Source: an uncultured Alphaproteobacteria bacterium | Lineage (GTDB): Bacteria > Pseudomonadota > Alphaproteobacteria > RF32 > CAG-239 | Length of the DNA: 64,000 bases | Assembly: GCA_944391475.1 (NCBI GenBank) | Contig: CALXTR010000001.1 | Location: 62,001-126,000, forward strand | Reading direction: 5' to 3' | Shown here: piece by piece, positions 1 through 7,172 of the stretch | Position numbering within the stretch: position 1 is the stretch's first letter | Layout of the letters: each line of letters starts with the position of its first letter | Notes under the pieces: generated by a model | Databases searched by the model: none | Told to the model about the DNA's origin: nothing | What the model saw: the letters and a program-made list of their open reading frames with translations, nothing else | Made by a program: the position numbers and the translations under genes

Positions 1-2
1 TG

Positions 3-365
3 GTCAAAGACAAAGGGCGCGATATTGCCGTGTTGCGTACCATGGGGGCTACACGGGGAATGATTATGCGTATTTTCTTTATGGATGGCGCATTTATTGG
101 TGTGGTCGGAACTTCTATTGGTTTGGCTTTGGGATTACTGTTTTGCGAAAATATCGAGGCTATTCGCCAGTTTTTGGAAAGCATTTCCGGACGTGAGCTT
201 TTCTCGGCAGAGATTTATTTCTTGTCGCAATTGCCTGCCAAAGTCGATGTGTTTGAAGTTAGCCTAGTTGTGGGCATTTCTTTACTATTGTCATTCTTAG
301 CCACGATTTATCCGGCTTATCGGGCCGCGAAATATGATCCGGTGGAGGCTTTGCGTTATGAATAA
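3..365 (+). CDS. LolC/LolE-family lipoprotein-release permease, C-terminal part
   Basis: This gene is cut by the left window edge, and the visible frame begins at base 3. The 120 visible residues hold the end of a FtsX/MacB-type permease domain: a V-L-R-T-M-G-A segment, two or three hydrophobic helices, and the terminal pattern [18 protein letters not shown] typical of LolC and LolE. In the Lol system the permease and LolD extract outer-membrane lipoproteins from the inner membrane and pass them to LolA. It overlaps lolD by 8 bases, so the two are translationally coupled. LolC and LolE cannot be told apart from this fragment. Confidence 0.9.
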   Translation, partial: VKDKGRDIAVLRTMGATRGMIMRIFFMDGAFIGVVGTSIGLALGLLFCENIEAIRQFLESISGRELFSAEIYFLSQLPAKVDVFEVSLVVGISLLLSFLATIYPAYRAAKYDPVEALRYE

Positions 366-1083
366 ATTTACTCCGACAATTGAACTCAAAAAAGTAACTA
401 AAACCTTCAAACAAGGTTCACAAACGCTTGAAGTGCTAAAAGGGGCCGATTTGGAGATTATGTCCGGTGAAGTGGTGGCGCTTATCGGTCCTTCAGGTTC
501 GGGAAAATCTACCTTGTTGCAAATTGCCGGTTTGCTCGAGAAACCAACTAAAGGTGATGTGTGGCTTGATGGTAAGAAATGTAGTAAGCTTAGTGATTTA
601 GCACGCACCAATTTGCGTCGCGATTATCTTGGCTTTGTGTACCAATATCACAACTTGCTGGGCGATTTTGATGCGGTGGAAAATGTGGTGTTGCCGCAGC
701 TTATTGCCGGAGTAAAGAAAAAAGAAGCCGAAGACCGAGCTAAGCATTTGCTCACGCGTCTTGGTTTGGCGAAGCGCTTGAATCATCGACCGAGCGAGCT
801 TTCCGGTGGTGAACAACAACGGGTGGCGATTGCACGCGCTTTGGCTAATTCACCCAAACTATTGCTGGCAGATGAACCGACTGGCAACCTTGATCCTAAA
901 ACCTCAGATACCGTTTTTGAAGCGCTTATCTCTATTGTGAAAGAAACCAAACTTTCTGCGCTCATTGCTACCCACAATTTTGAACTGGCCGAACAGATGG
1001 ATCGCAAAGTCACTCTGAGTGAGGGAAAGCTTTTAGATGCCAGAGTATCGGTTAGTACAATTGAAAAGGACAATTTTTACTGA
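358..1083 (+). CDS. lolD: Lipoprotein-releasing ABC transporter ATPase LolD
   Basis: This is a 241-residue ABC ATPase of the MacB/LolD type that powers release of outer-membrane lipoproteins. Walker A is GPSGSGKST at about residues 44-52, the signature is [15 protein letters not shown], and Walker B is [12 protein letters not shown], followed by an H-loop in LIATHN. I chose the ATG at 358 because a GGAGG lies about 9 bases upstream and it gives the usual length. A longer reading from 334 would add eight residues unlike the family. It overlaps the upstream permease, and with it forms a lolC/E-lolD operon. Confidence 0.95.
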   Translation: MNKFTPTIELKKVTKTFKQGSQTLEVLKGADLEIMSGEVVALIGPSGSGKSTLLQIAGLLEKPTKGDVWLDGKKCSKLSDLARTNLRRDYLGFVYQYHNLLGDFDAVENVVLPQLIAGVKKKEAEDRAKHLLTRLGLAKRLNHRPSELSGGEQQRVAIARALANSPKLLLADEPTGNLDPKTSDTVFEALISIVKETKLSALIATHNFELAEQMDRKVTLSEGKLLDARVSVSTIEKDNFY

Positions 1084-1092
1084 GAGGTCAAA

Positions 1093-1452
1093 ATGCGAAT
1101 TTGGGGAGTTGGTTTAGCAGCATTGGTATTATGGGGAGCTACTCCTGCTTATGCGGCATACGAATCGGTTGAAAATGGCAAAACCATGTATGATCGTTTA
1201 GGTGATGATCGGGCTCGCCATTTAATTCGGGAACTTTCACCATTAGATAAAACCATTACCAAAGATCAGTTTCTTAATCGTAAGCTTAGTCGAGGAGAGC
1301 GTCGAGAAATTCGCCGCGAGAAAAAGCTTGGTGTTTACAAAACGCCCGAAGAAGAGTTTGAGCTCATGGATCTCAACAAAGATGGCAAGCTCGATGAAGC
1401 AGAAATGAAAGATTATTATACTAGGAAGGCTTATCGTCGTTACTCTCGTTAA
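1093..1452 (+). CDS. Small periplasmic protein with one EF-hand
   Basis: This is a 119-residue protein with an N-terminal signal peptide that probably cleaves after the AYA of residues 20-22. Near the C-terminus it has one good EF-hand loop, DLNKDGKLDEAE, with acidic or amide groups at the calcium positions. The middle is basic and helical. It starts 9 bases after lolD with AGAGG as ribosome site, so it may be co-transcribed with lolD. I do not recognise a specific family. The role is inferred only as calcium-responsive periplasmic. Its stop codon merges into the first base of a long palindromic repeat. Confidence 0.7.
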   Translation: MRIWGVGLAALVLWGATPAYAAYESVENGKTMYDRLGDDRARHLIRELSPLDKTITKDQFLNRKLSRGERREIRREKKLGVYKTPEEEFELMDLNKDGKLDEAEMKDYYTRKAYRRYSR

Positions 1453-1575
1453 AGGTCGTCTAGTGGTTTATTAGGGCGATTTTACGGGGAATTCAGAAAA
1501 TCCACGTAGGTTTATCTACGCTAGGATTTTCTTCACCCCTAGAAATCACTCTACTAAATCCACTATCCGACCTTT
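1451..1575. repeat. Family A palindrome, copy 1
   Basis: This is an imperfect palindrome of 125 bp. The left arm begins AAAGGTCGTCTAGTGG and the right arm ends with its near complement, CCACTATCCGACCTTT. The tip is a short hairpin around CGTAGG/CTACG. It starts inside the TAA stop codon of the EF-hand gene. As RNA it would fold into one very long hairpin that could act as a 3' end or a stability element. Confidence 0.85.
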
Positions 1576-1592
1576 AAGAAGTGCCAGAGAAT

Positions 1593-1716
1593 AAAGCTCG
1601 TCTAATGGGGAACTAATACAGAAATGTCGGATATTTTGCTCGAACCCTTGTATTTCTTTATACACTCAGTCGCCGCCACTCTGAAATCTTATTATTCCCC
1701 TCGCTATCCGACCTTT
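1593..1716. repeat. Family A palindrome, copy 2
   Basis: This 124-bp element has the same outer arms as copy 1 (AAAGCTCGTCTAATGG and CTATCCGACCTTT). Its tip is of a second type, GTATTTCTTTATAC, and its middle is less complementary. It is separated from copy 1 by a spacer containing GTGCCAGAG. The same spacer recurs between copies near 52.7 and 52.9 kb. Confidence 0.8.
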
Positions 1717-1719
1717 AAC

Positions 1720-1742
1720 CTAAAGCTCGTATTTTGGCGTAA
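1720..1742. repeat. Family A left-arm remnant
   Basis: This holds only the first bases of a family A element (AAAGCTCGTATTTTGG), with no matching right arm. It then runs into the rpmI promoter region. Confidence 0.5.
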
Positions 1743-1758
1743 TCTGCTGAAAAAATGC

Positions 1759-1787
1759 TTGCAATCGGGAAAAAATGAGTGTATAAG
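1759..1787 (+). promoter_or_regulatory. Candidate sigma-70 promoter for rpmI-rplT
   Basis: TTGCAA lies at 1759-1764 and TATAAG at 1782-1787, with a 17-base spacer. The ATG of rpmI is about 90 bases downstream, which leaves room for a leader. Confidence 0.6.
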
Positions 1788-1805
1788 CGTAACCGATGTG
1801 GGTGA

Positions 1806-1856
1806 ATCGGGCTAAATGGCATGCCTGATGACCCGAAAAGCATCCGATTTTTTGAT
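1806..1856 (+). promoter_or_regulatory. rpmI leader hairpin, possible attenuator
   Basis: The leader between the promoter and rpmI can form nested pairing. ATCGG at 1806-1810 can pair with CCGAT at 1844-1848, CGGG with CCCG inside it, and GGCATGCC at 1818-1825 is self-complementary. A run of six T follows at 1848-1853. This resembles a terminator inside the leader. Ribosomal protein L20 is known to control its own operon through mRNA leader structures in other bacteria. That this leader works the same way is inference. Confidence 0.45.
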
Positions 1857-1878
1857 TTTATTTTAGAAAGGAAGCAAA

Positions 1879-2076
1879 ATGCCTAAGATGAAAAATAAAA
1901 GTGCGGTCAAAAAACGCTTTAGTTTGACCGGTACTGGCAAATTGAAAAGAAATTTTGCAAATAAGAGACACTGCCTCTTTGCTAAATCACAAAAAATGAA
2001 AAGACAAGCTCGCGGCACAACCTTGGTCAACGAGGCTGACGTTAAGATTGTTAAACAATTTTTACCATATTTATAG
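1879..2076 (+). CDS. rpmI: 50S ribosomal protein L35
   Basis: This is a 65-residue, strongly basic protein beginning MPKMKNKSAVKKRF and carrying the conserved KRNFANKRHCL region, which is full length for L35. A GAAAGGAAG ribosome site precedes it. It is followed 15 bases later by rplT, the usual pair. infC, which commonly precedes rpmI, is not directly upstream here. Instead there are palindromic repeats and a separate promoter. Confidence 0.97.
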   Translation: MPKMKNKSAVKKRFSLTGTGKLKRNFANKRHCLFAKSQKMKRQARGTTLVNEADVKIVKQFLPYL

Positions 2077-2091
2077 TAGGAGGATTGATAG

Positions 2092-2448
2092 ATGTCTCGT
2101 GTTAAAAGAGGTATGACAGCTCACGCCCGTCACAAGAAAATTATGGGTTTGGCTAAAGGTTACAGAGGTCGTTCTAAAAACGTCTTCCGCGTTGCTGTCG
2201 AAAAAGTTGAAAAAGCTCTGCAATATGCATATCGCGATCGTCGCGCTAAGAAAAGAAGTTTCCGCGCTTTGTGGATCCAACGTATCAATGCGGCTACTCG
2301 CTTGCATGACATGACTTACTCTCGATTTATCAGCGGGCTTAACAAAGCCGGCATTGAACTCGACCGAAAAGTCCTTGCTGATATCGCTTTGAAAGAGCCT
2401 GCTAATTTCGCCAAATTGGTTGAAAAAGCAAAATCCGCATTGAACTAA
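2092..2448 (+). CDS. rplT: 50S ribosomal protein L20
   Basis: This is a 118-residue basic protein with the family start [16 protein letters not shown] and the [13 protein letters not shown] segment. L20 binds 23S rRNA early in 50S assembly and in several bacteria represses its own operon. TAGGAGG lies 9 bases before the ATG. A strong terminator follows, so rpmI-rplT is a two-gene unit. Confidence 0.97.
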   Translation: MSRVKRGMTAHARHKKIMGLAKGYRGRSKNVFRVAVEKVEKALQYAYRDRRAKKRSFRALWIQRINAATRLHDMTYSRFISGLNKAGIELDRKVLADIALKEPANFAKLVEKAKSALN

Positions 2449-2472
2449 TTTTAGTTTGAGATTGGAGTTTAT

Positions 2473-2512
2473 AAAAGAGTTAACCTCGTTTTTCGGGTTA
2501 GCTCTTTTGTAT
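2473..2512 (+). terminator. Terminator after rplT
   Basis: AAAAGAGTTAACC pairs with GGGTTAGCTCTTTT across a short loop and runs into GTATTTT. Confidence 0.85.
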
Positions 2513-2572
2513 TTTAAATTCAGAAATCTGTATGGAAAACTTAATGCAACAGATTAAAATTTAGGTGGAAAA

Positions 2573-3679
2573 ATGGATATTAATACGGAAAATTTGAAAA
2601 CAGAATTGGTCGCCGAAATTAATCAGGCTGCTGATATGAAAGCTCTGGAGGAACTCCGAGTGGCTATCTTGGGTAAAAAAGGTAAAATTACCGAGATGAT
2701 GAAAACTCTCGGTTCTCTCCCCCAAGAAGAAAAAATTGCTATGGGCAAAAATTTGAATATTCTTAAAGGCGAAGTTGAAAAAGCTCTCAATGCTCAAAAA
2801 TCAGCTCTTGAGACCAAAGAACTCAATGCCCGTTTGGCTGCCGAAACTATTGATGTTACCTTGCCGGTGCGTCCGGAACAACAAGGCCGTTTGCACCCGA
2901 TTTCCCAAATCTATGAAGAAGTGGTGGCTATCTTTGGGCAAATGGGATTTGAGGTGGCGGAAGGTCCGGATATTGAAGACCAATTCCACAACTTTAACGC
3001 ACTTAATATGCCTGCCAATCACCCGGCACGCCAAATGCAGGATACTTTCTATATTCCTAATCCAGATAGCGCCGATTTTGATGACAGCTTTGTGGTTCGT
3101 ACTCACACTTCTCCGGTGCAAATTCGGACTATGGAGAAAAACAAACTCCCCATTCGCGTAGTTGCTCCGGGGCGGACTTATCGTTCAGATTATGATGCTA
3201 CTCATACTCCGATGTTCCACCAAATTGAAGGTTTGGTCATTGACACCAACATCACCATGGCACACCTCAAAGGTTGTTTGTATGATTTTATCAAGGCCTT
3301 TTTTGAGGTTGATGAAATTCCGGTGCGTTACCGTCCTTCTTTCTTTCCCTTTACTGAACCATCGGCAGAGATGGATATCGGTTGTCTGAAAACCAAAACC
3401 GAGCTCAAAGTTGGAGCCGGAACTGATTGGTTGGAGGTTTTGGGTTGTGGTATGGTTCACCCTAATGTTTTGCGCGCCGGCGGAATTGATCCCGATAAAT
3501 ATCAGGGTTTTGCCTTTGGTTTGGGACTGGACCGCTTAGCTATGTTGAAATATGGTATCCCCGACTTGCGGACTTTCTTTGAGTCTGATGTTCGTTGGTT
3601 GAAACACTATGGATTTGTGCCGCTGGATATGGCCTCAATGACTGGCGGTTTGAGTAATAATGGAGGAGCTGCACGATGA
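2573..3679 (+). CDS. pheS: Phenylalanine-tRNA ligase alpha subunit
   Basis: This is a 368-residue class II synthetase subunit that charges tRNA-Phe as an alpha2-beta2 enzyme. The N-terminal 90 residues are a coiled coil that contacts tRNA. Motif 2 is [18 protein letters not shown], and motif 3 is [18 protein letters not shown] near the C-terminus. The stop overlaps the ATG of pheT (ATGA), the usual coupling of the two subunits. Length and motifs are normal. Confidence 0.97.
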   Translation: MDINTENLKTELVAEINQAADMKALEELRVAILGKKGKITEMMKTLGSLPQEEKIAMGKNLNILKGEVEKALNAQKSALETKELNARLAAETIDVTLPVRPEQQGRLHPISQIYEEVVAIFGQMGFEVAEGPDIEDQFHNFNALNMPANHPARQMQDTFYIPNPDSADFDDSFVVRTHTSPVQIRTMEKNKLPIRVVAPGRTYRSDYDATHTPMFHQIEGLVIDTNITMAHLKGCLYDFIKAFFEVDEIPVRYRPSFFPFTEPSAEMDIGCLKTKTELKVGAGTDWLEVLGCGMVHPNVLRAGGIDPDKYQGFAFGLGLDRLAMLKYGIPDLRTFFESDVRWLKHYGFVPLDMASMTGGLSNNGGAAR

Positions 3680-6060
3680 AATTTACATTATCTTGGTTAA
3701 AAGAACACCTAGACACCAATGCCTCGGTAGACACGATTGCCGAAACTTTAACCAAAATCGGCTTGGAAGTAGAAGAAGTTTTTAATCCGGCCAGCAAATT
3801 GAACGGATTTATCACTGCTGAAGTGGAAACTTATGGTCCGCATCCGGACTCTGACCATTTAGGACTTTTGACCGTTAATACCGGCAAAGAAAAATTGCAG
3901 GTAGTATGCGGTGCTCCGAATTGTCATCAGGGGTTGAAGGGAATTTTTGCTCCGGTCGGAGTGGTTATCCCTTGCTATAATGAGGAACTCAAAGTCGGCA
4001 AAATTCGCGGTGTGGAAAGCTTTGGTATGATGTGTTCGGAGCATGAGCTTGGTGTGGGTGAGGATCATAATGGTATTATTGAGCTTCCGGCAGATACTAA
4101 AATTGGTCTTCCGGCAGCAGAAGTGCTCAATATTGATCCGGTGATTGAAATTTCGATTACACCAAACCGTGCTGAATGTTTAGGGGTTAGAGGTATTGCC
4201 CGTGATTTGGCAGCCGCTGGACTCGGCACTCTTAAACCTCTTAAAATTTCTAAGCCAAACAGTAGTTTTGCAAGCCCAGTTAAAGTCAAAGTTGAAGATT
4301 TTAACGCTTGCCCAACTTATGTAGGACGTTATATTAAGGGTGTTAATAACCATGCCGAAACCCCAAAGTGGATGAAAGATAGGTTAACAGCTATCGGGCT
4401 GCGTTCGATTTCTCCGCTGGTTGATATCACCAACTACATCAACTACGATATGGCTCGCCCGTTGCACGTTTTTGATGCTGACAAGCTAAAAGGCGATATT
4501 ACGGTTCGTATGGCTCGTGAAGGTGAGAAATTTGTTTCTTTGGAAGACAAAGAATATGCTTTAGACACTAAATCTCTCGGCATTTGTGATGATGAGGGTA
4601 TTCAGTGCTTGGGCGGTATCATGGGCGGTGCCGAAAAAGGTGTATCTGAAGACACCAAAAACGTATTTTTGGAATGCGCTTTATTTACTCCCGAGTGTAT
4701 TGCTCGTACCGGACGCAAGTTCCAAATTGATTCTGATTCTCGTTATCGTTATGAGCGTTGGGTTGATCCAAAATCAAATATTTTGGGTTCTGATTATGCC
4801 ACACAGATGATTGTTGATATTTGTGGTGGTGAGGTTTCGGAAATGGAAATTGCCGGCAATGAGGATTGCGCTGAGCGGGTAGCTTATATTCGTCCTTCCC
4901 GCATCAAAGATCTTATCGGTATGGAAGTTTCGAAGGAAAAAATTGTTGAGATATTGAATCACTTGGGTTTTGTAACCAGCGAAGAAAACGGAAAAATTCG
5001 CGCTGTTTCTCCGACCTGGCGTGGTGATATTGAAGGCGAGCATGACTTGGTTGAGGAAGTGGTACGTATGATTGGGCTTGATGAAATTCCGGCTGAATCT
5101 CTCCCCAATGACAAATTCCCCCGCCAAACTTTGAAGCCTGAACAACGCCGAATTGTAACTGTTAAGCACGAACTCGCAACTCGCGGAATGTATGAAACCG
5201 TAACCTGGAGCTTTACAGATTCCAAATTGGCCGAAGCTTTCCGCAAAGGCAATGAACCGGTATTGTTGTTTAATCCGATTGCGGCTGATTTAGATGAGAT
5301 GCGCCCATCTACTTTGCCTAACTTGCTGATTGCGGTTAAAAACAATATTGCTCGTGGTTATGCTAATTTGGCATTGTTTGAAGTTGGTCCTGAGTTTTTT
5401 GGTCGCAAGCCCGGTGAGCAGCAATGGGTAGCCGGCGGTGTGCGTACCGGCATGACCTCTAAAAAGGACTGGAACGGCTCAGTTCGGGCTTATGACTTGT
5501 TTGATGTTAAAGCCGATGCCATGGCGGCAATTGCTGCGGCTAACGGTCCTTGGGATAGCGCTCAAATTTCGACTGATGCGCCAGAATATTATCATCCTGG
5601 TCGCAGTGGTGCAATGCGTCTTGGCAAAAATGTGATTGCTTATTTTGGTGAATTGCATCCGGCTATTACCAAAAAACTCGGCATTAAACAGCGGGTATAT
5701 GCGTTTGAAGTATTTTTAGACAAGATACCTTTGCCGCGTGCAACCAATAGCAAAGCCAAGAAGAAGTTGGAATTGTCACAATTCCAGCCGGTTGACAAAG
5801 ACTTTGCCTTTGTGGTTAACAAGTCTGTAAAAGCGACTGATTTGATGGCTGCGGCTCGAGTTTCTGATCGTACGCATATTACTGATGTACGCATTTTTGA
5901 TGTGTATGAAGGTGACAATTTGCCCGAGGGCAAAAAGTCGATTGCGTTGTCTGTCACTTTCCAACCCACGGACAAGACCTTTAGCGAGCAGGAAATTGAG
6001 TTCCTCATGGAAAAGGTTATTAGCGAATGTGGGGCTAAATGCGGAGCCCAAATTCGATAA
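3676..6060 (+). CDS. pheT: Phenylalanine-tRNA ligase beta subunit
   Basis: This is a 794-residue beta subunit. In order it has an N-terminal tRNA-binding OB fold (about residues 40-150, [18 protein letters not shown]), the B3/B4 editing region, the B5 domain, a catalytic-like core, and a C-terminal anticodon-binding FDX-ACB domain. The length is typical. The TAA stop at 6058-6060 shares its last base with a family A palindrome. The last 18 bases of the gene are repeated 256 bases downstream as part of a tandem duplication, which does not alter this copy. Confidence 0.97.
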   Translation: MKFTLSWLKEHLDTNASVDTIAETLTKIGLEVEEVFNPASKLNGFITAEVETYGPHPDSDHLGLLTVNTGKEKLQVVCGAPNCHQGLKGIFAPVGVVIPCYNEELKVGKIRGVESFGMMCSEHELGVGEDHNGIIELPADTKIGLPAAEVLNIDPVIEISITPNRAECLGVRGIARDLAAAGLGTLKPLKISKPNSSFASPVKVKVEDFNACPTYVGRYIKGVNNHAETPKWMKDRLTAIGLRSISPLVDITNYINYDMARPLHVFDADKLKGDITVRMAREGEKFVSLEDKEYALDTKSLGICDDEGIQCLGGIMGGAEKGVSEDTKNVFLECALFTPECIARTGRKFQIDSDSRYRYERWVDPKSNILGSDYATQMIVDICGGEVSEMEIAGNEDCAERVAYIRPSRIKDLIGMEVSKEKIVEILNHLGFVTSEENGKIRAVSPTWRGDIEGEHDLVEEVVRMIGLDEIPAESLPNDKFPRQTLKPEQRRIVTVKHELATRGMYETVTWSFTDSKLAEAFRKGNEPVLLFNPIAADLDEMRPSTLPNLLIAVKNNIARGYANLALFEVGPEFFGRKPGEQQWVAGGVRTGMTSKKDWNGSVRAYDLFDVKADAMAAIAAANGPWDSAQISTDAPEYYHPGRSGAMRLGKNVIAYFGELHPAITKKLGIKQRVYAFEVFLDKIPLPRATNSKAKKKLELSQFQPVDKDFAFVVNKSVKATDLMAAARVSDRTHITDVRIFDVYEGDNLPEGKKSIALSVTFQPTDKTFSEQEIEFLMEKVISECGAKCGAQIR

Positions 6061-6180
6061 AAGCTCGTCTAGTGGGTGACTAATATAGAAGCCAGAAAAA
6101 ATACTCCAATCGTGTATGTCTTTATACACTCAGTCGTATTTTTTCTGGTTTCTTATTATTCCCCTCACTATCCGAACTTT
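6060..6180. repeat. Family A palindrome directly after pheT
   Basis: This is a 121-bp palindrome with left arm AAAGCTCGTCTAGTGGGTGA, a middle arm GCCAGAAAAAATAC matched by GTATTTTTTCTGG, and tip GTGTATGTCTTTATACAC. The arms are nearly fully complementary. It begins at the last base of the pheT stop codon and could serve as its 3' hairpin. Confidence 0.88.
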
Positions 6181-6186
6181 TTAATT

Positions 6187-6290
6187 AGTGGTCGTCTAAT
6201 ACATAAAAAATGGTTTTAGCTCGGTCACGTATTTCTATATATGCTAGGATTGTCATCTTCCCTATAAATCACTCTATTTATCGCGCCATC
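6187..6290. repeat. Chimeric family A palindrome
   Basis: The left arm carries AAAAAATGGTTTTAGC. The right arm carries CTAGGATTGTCATC, which belongs to a different subtype (compare 53027-53040). The two middle arms therefore do not pair, and only the tip (ACGTATTTCTATATATG) does. This suggests exchange between elements. Confidence 0.65.
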
Positions 6291-6315
6291 CAAATTTGGG
6301 AGCCCAAATTCGATA

Positions 6316-6436
6316 AAAGCTCGTCTAGTGGGTGACTAATATAGAAGCCAGAAAAAATACTCCAATCGTGTATGTCTTTATACACTCAGTCGTATTTTTT
6401 CTGGTTTCTTATTATTCCCCTCACTATCCGAACTTT
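6316..6436. repeat. Family A palindrome, duplicated copy
   Basis: This is a 121-bp element identical to 6060-6180, produced by the 256-bp tandem duplication. It is preceded by a stray fragment of the 3' end of pheT. Confidence 0.88.
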
Positions 6437-6442
6437 TTAATT

Positions 6443-6552
6443 AGTGGTCGTCTAATACATAAAAAATGGTTTTAGCTCAGTCACGTATTTCTATATACGC
6501 TCAATCGCTAAAACCATTTTTTCTTATTATACGACTCATTCTCCGACCTTTT
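6443..6552. repeat. Family A palindrome with intact arms
   Basis: GTGGTCGTCTAATA pairs with the TTATACGAC...CCGACC right arm, and AAAAAATGGTTTTAGC pairs exactly with GCTAAAACCATTTTTT. The tip is CGTATTTCTATATACG. This is the complete version of the element that is chimeric at 6187-6290. Confidence 0.82.
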
Positions 6553-6556
6553 ACTT

Positions 6557-6578
6557 AAAGTTCGTCTAGCGGGTGACT
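6557..6578. repeat. Family A half element beside the XRE gene
   Basis: AAAGTTCGTCTAGCGGGTGACT is a left arm only. It abuts the stop codon (6579-6581, minus strand) of the small XRE-like gene. The second XRE-like gene also has a half arm of this type just beyond its 3' end. Confidence 0.6.
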
Positions 6579-6827
6579 TTATGTTTTTTTCTCAAAACTT
6601 ATCTTCAACTTATAGTGATATTTATAAGCCAGTGCGTGGAGAACTGTAATTTGCATTTTCCCAATATAGCCGTTTTCAATGTACAAAAGCTGGTTTAATC
6701 CGATATGCAAAATTTCGGCGGCAATTTGTGGAGGTATTTCTAACTCTAAGCGCATATTGCGGATTTGTTCGCCAATCTCTTTTTGGCAAGCTTGCCAAGC
6801 TTTAATACGATTACGATGATGCCCCAT
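6579..6827 (-). CDS. Small XRE-like helix-turn-helix protein, copy 1
   Basis: This is an 82-residue protein. Residues about 15-70 (IGEQIRNMRLE ... AAEILHIG ... LLYIENGYIGKM) match the plan of an XRE/Cro helix-turn-helix, and it ends in the basic tail KISFEKKT. It is a paralogue of the gene at 53220-53477, about two thirds identical by eye, with the same last 20 residues before the tail. Upstream is a long structured leader shared with that copy. AAAGGGAG at 6837-6844 (read on the minus strand) is the ribosome site. It is probably a DNA- or RNA-binding regulator; the target is unknown. Confidence 0.7.
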   Translation of the reverse strand: MGHHRNRIKAWQACQKEIGEQIRNMRLELEIPPQIAAEILHIGLNQLLYIENGYIGKMQITVLHALAYKYHYKLKISFEKKT

Positions 6828-7020
6828 CTCTCTAAACTCCCTTTAGGTTTCTAGTTAAAAGAAACCACCTTGACAACAAATCAAGGTGGGGAGTTAGTAA
6901 CTGTAACTAGAACAGTCTGGGTTATTCGTGCATAGCCTTATTTCCCCAGCTCCCCATTCAAGGAGTTGTTCTTTTCTAGTTAAGGAGTTACTACACTCCA
7001 CACTCGGCTCTCCCGAGTGC
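6828..7020 (-). promoter_or_regulatory. Structured 5' leader of XRE gene, copy 1
   Basis: This 190-base region upstream of the XRE-like gene is conserved with 53478-53680. Stems, by plus coordinates, are: 7001-7019 (CACTCGG/CCGAGTG); 6984-6999; an outer stem of 6905-6912 (AACTAGAA) with 6974-6981 (TTCTAGTT); inside it 6917-6921 (CTGGG) with 6945-6949 (CCCAG) and 6950-6965 (CTCC/GGAG); 6866-6888 (CACCTTGA/TCAAGGTG); and 6847-6865 (GTTTCT/AGAAAC). The segment at 6888-6897 can pair with the ribosome site at 6831-6842, so it may control translation. Several stems change sequence in the second copy but keep pairing. Confidence 0.7.
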
Positions 7021-7026
7021 AGCTTA

Positions 7027-7054
7027 AGCTTATCTTATCTCACAAATTTTGCAA
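7027..7054 (-). promoter_or_regulatory. Candidate promoter of XRE module, copy 1
   Basis: Read on the minus strand, TTGCAA (7054-7049), a 16-base spacer and TAAGCT (7032-7027). The same hexamers and spacing occur upstream of the second module, while the spacer sequence has diverged. A start near 7020 would put the first leader hairpin at the 5' end. Confidence 0.5.
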
Positions 7055-7172
7055 GCATATTTTTATTCCATATCTCTCGTAACAAATTGTAAGATTAGTT
7101 GTTTTTACTTTCTAATTCAGAAATGATAAATTTTTGCTCAATATGAACTTTGTTTTGAAGAGGAAAACTAAT

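Larger units (their letters stand above)
6043..6497. repeat. Direct duplication, 256-bp offset
   Basis: Bases 6043-6241 recur at 6299-6497. By eye there is one mismatch (6223 G versus 6479 A). The repeated block holds the last 18 bases of pheT, a full family A palindrome, and the left half of another. It is a recent tandem duplication whose two copies then differ in the right arm of the second palindrome. Confidence 0.9.

Noticed and set aside
1624-1815. A 63-codon open frame across palindrome copy 2
   Set aside because: It lies inside the repeat and crosses the rpmI promoter. Its composition follows the palindrome arms, and no ribosome site or homology is visible.
6579-6827. Antitoxin of a toxin-antitoxin pair
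   Set aside because: No toxin-sized reading frame adjoins either XRE-like gene. The idea is kept only as a possibility in the module finding.
6828-7020. tmRNA, RNase P RNA, or a group II intron as the identity of the structured region
   Set aside because: No tag-peptide or tRNA-like acceptor, no P4-type conserved core, and no intron domain V or reverse transcriptase could be recognised. The fixed position before an XRE gene in both copies fits a leader better.
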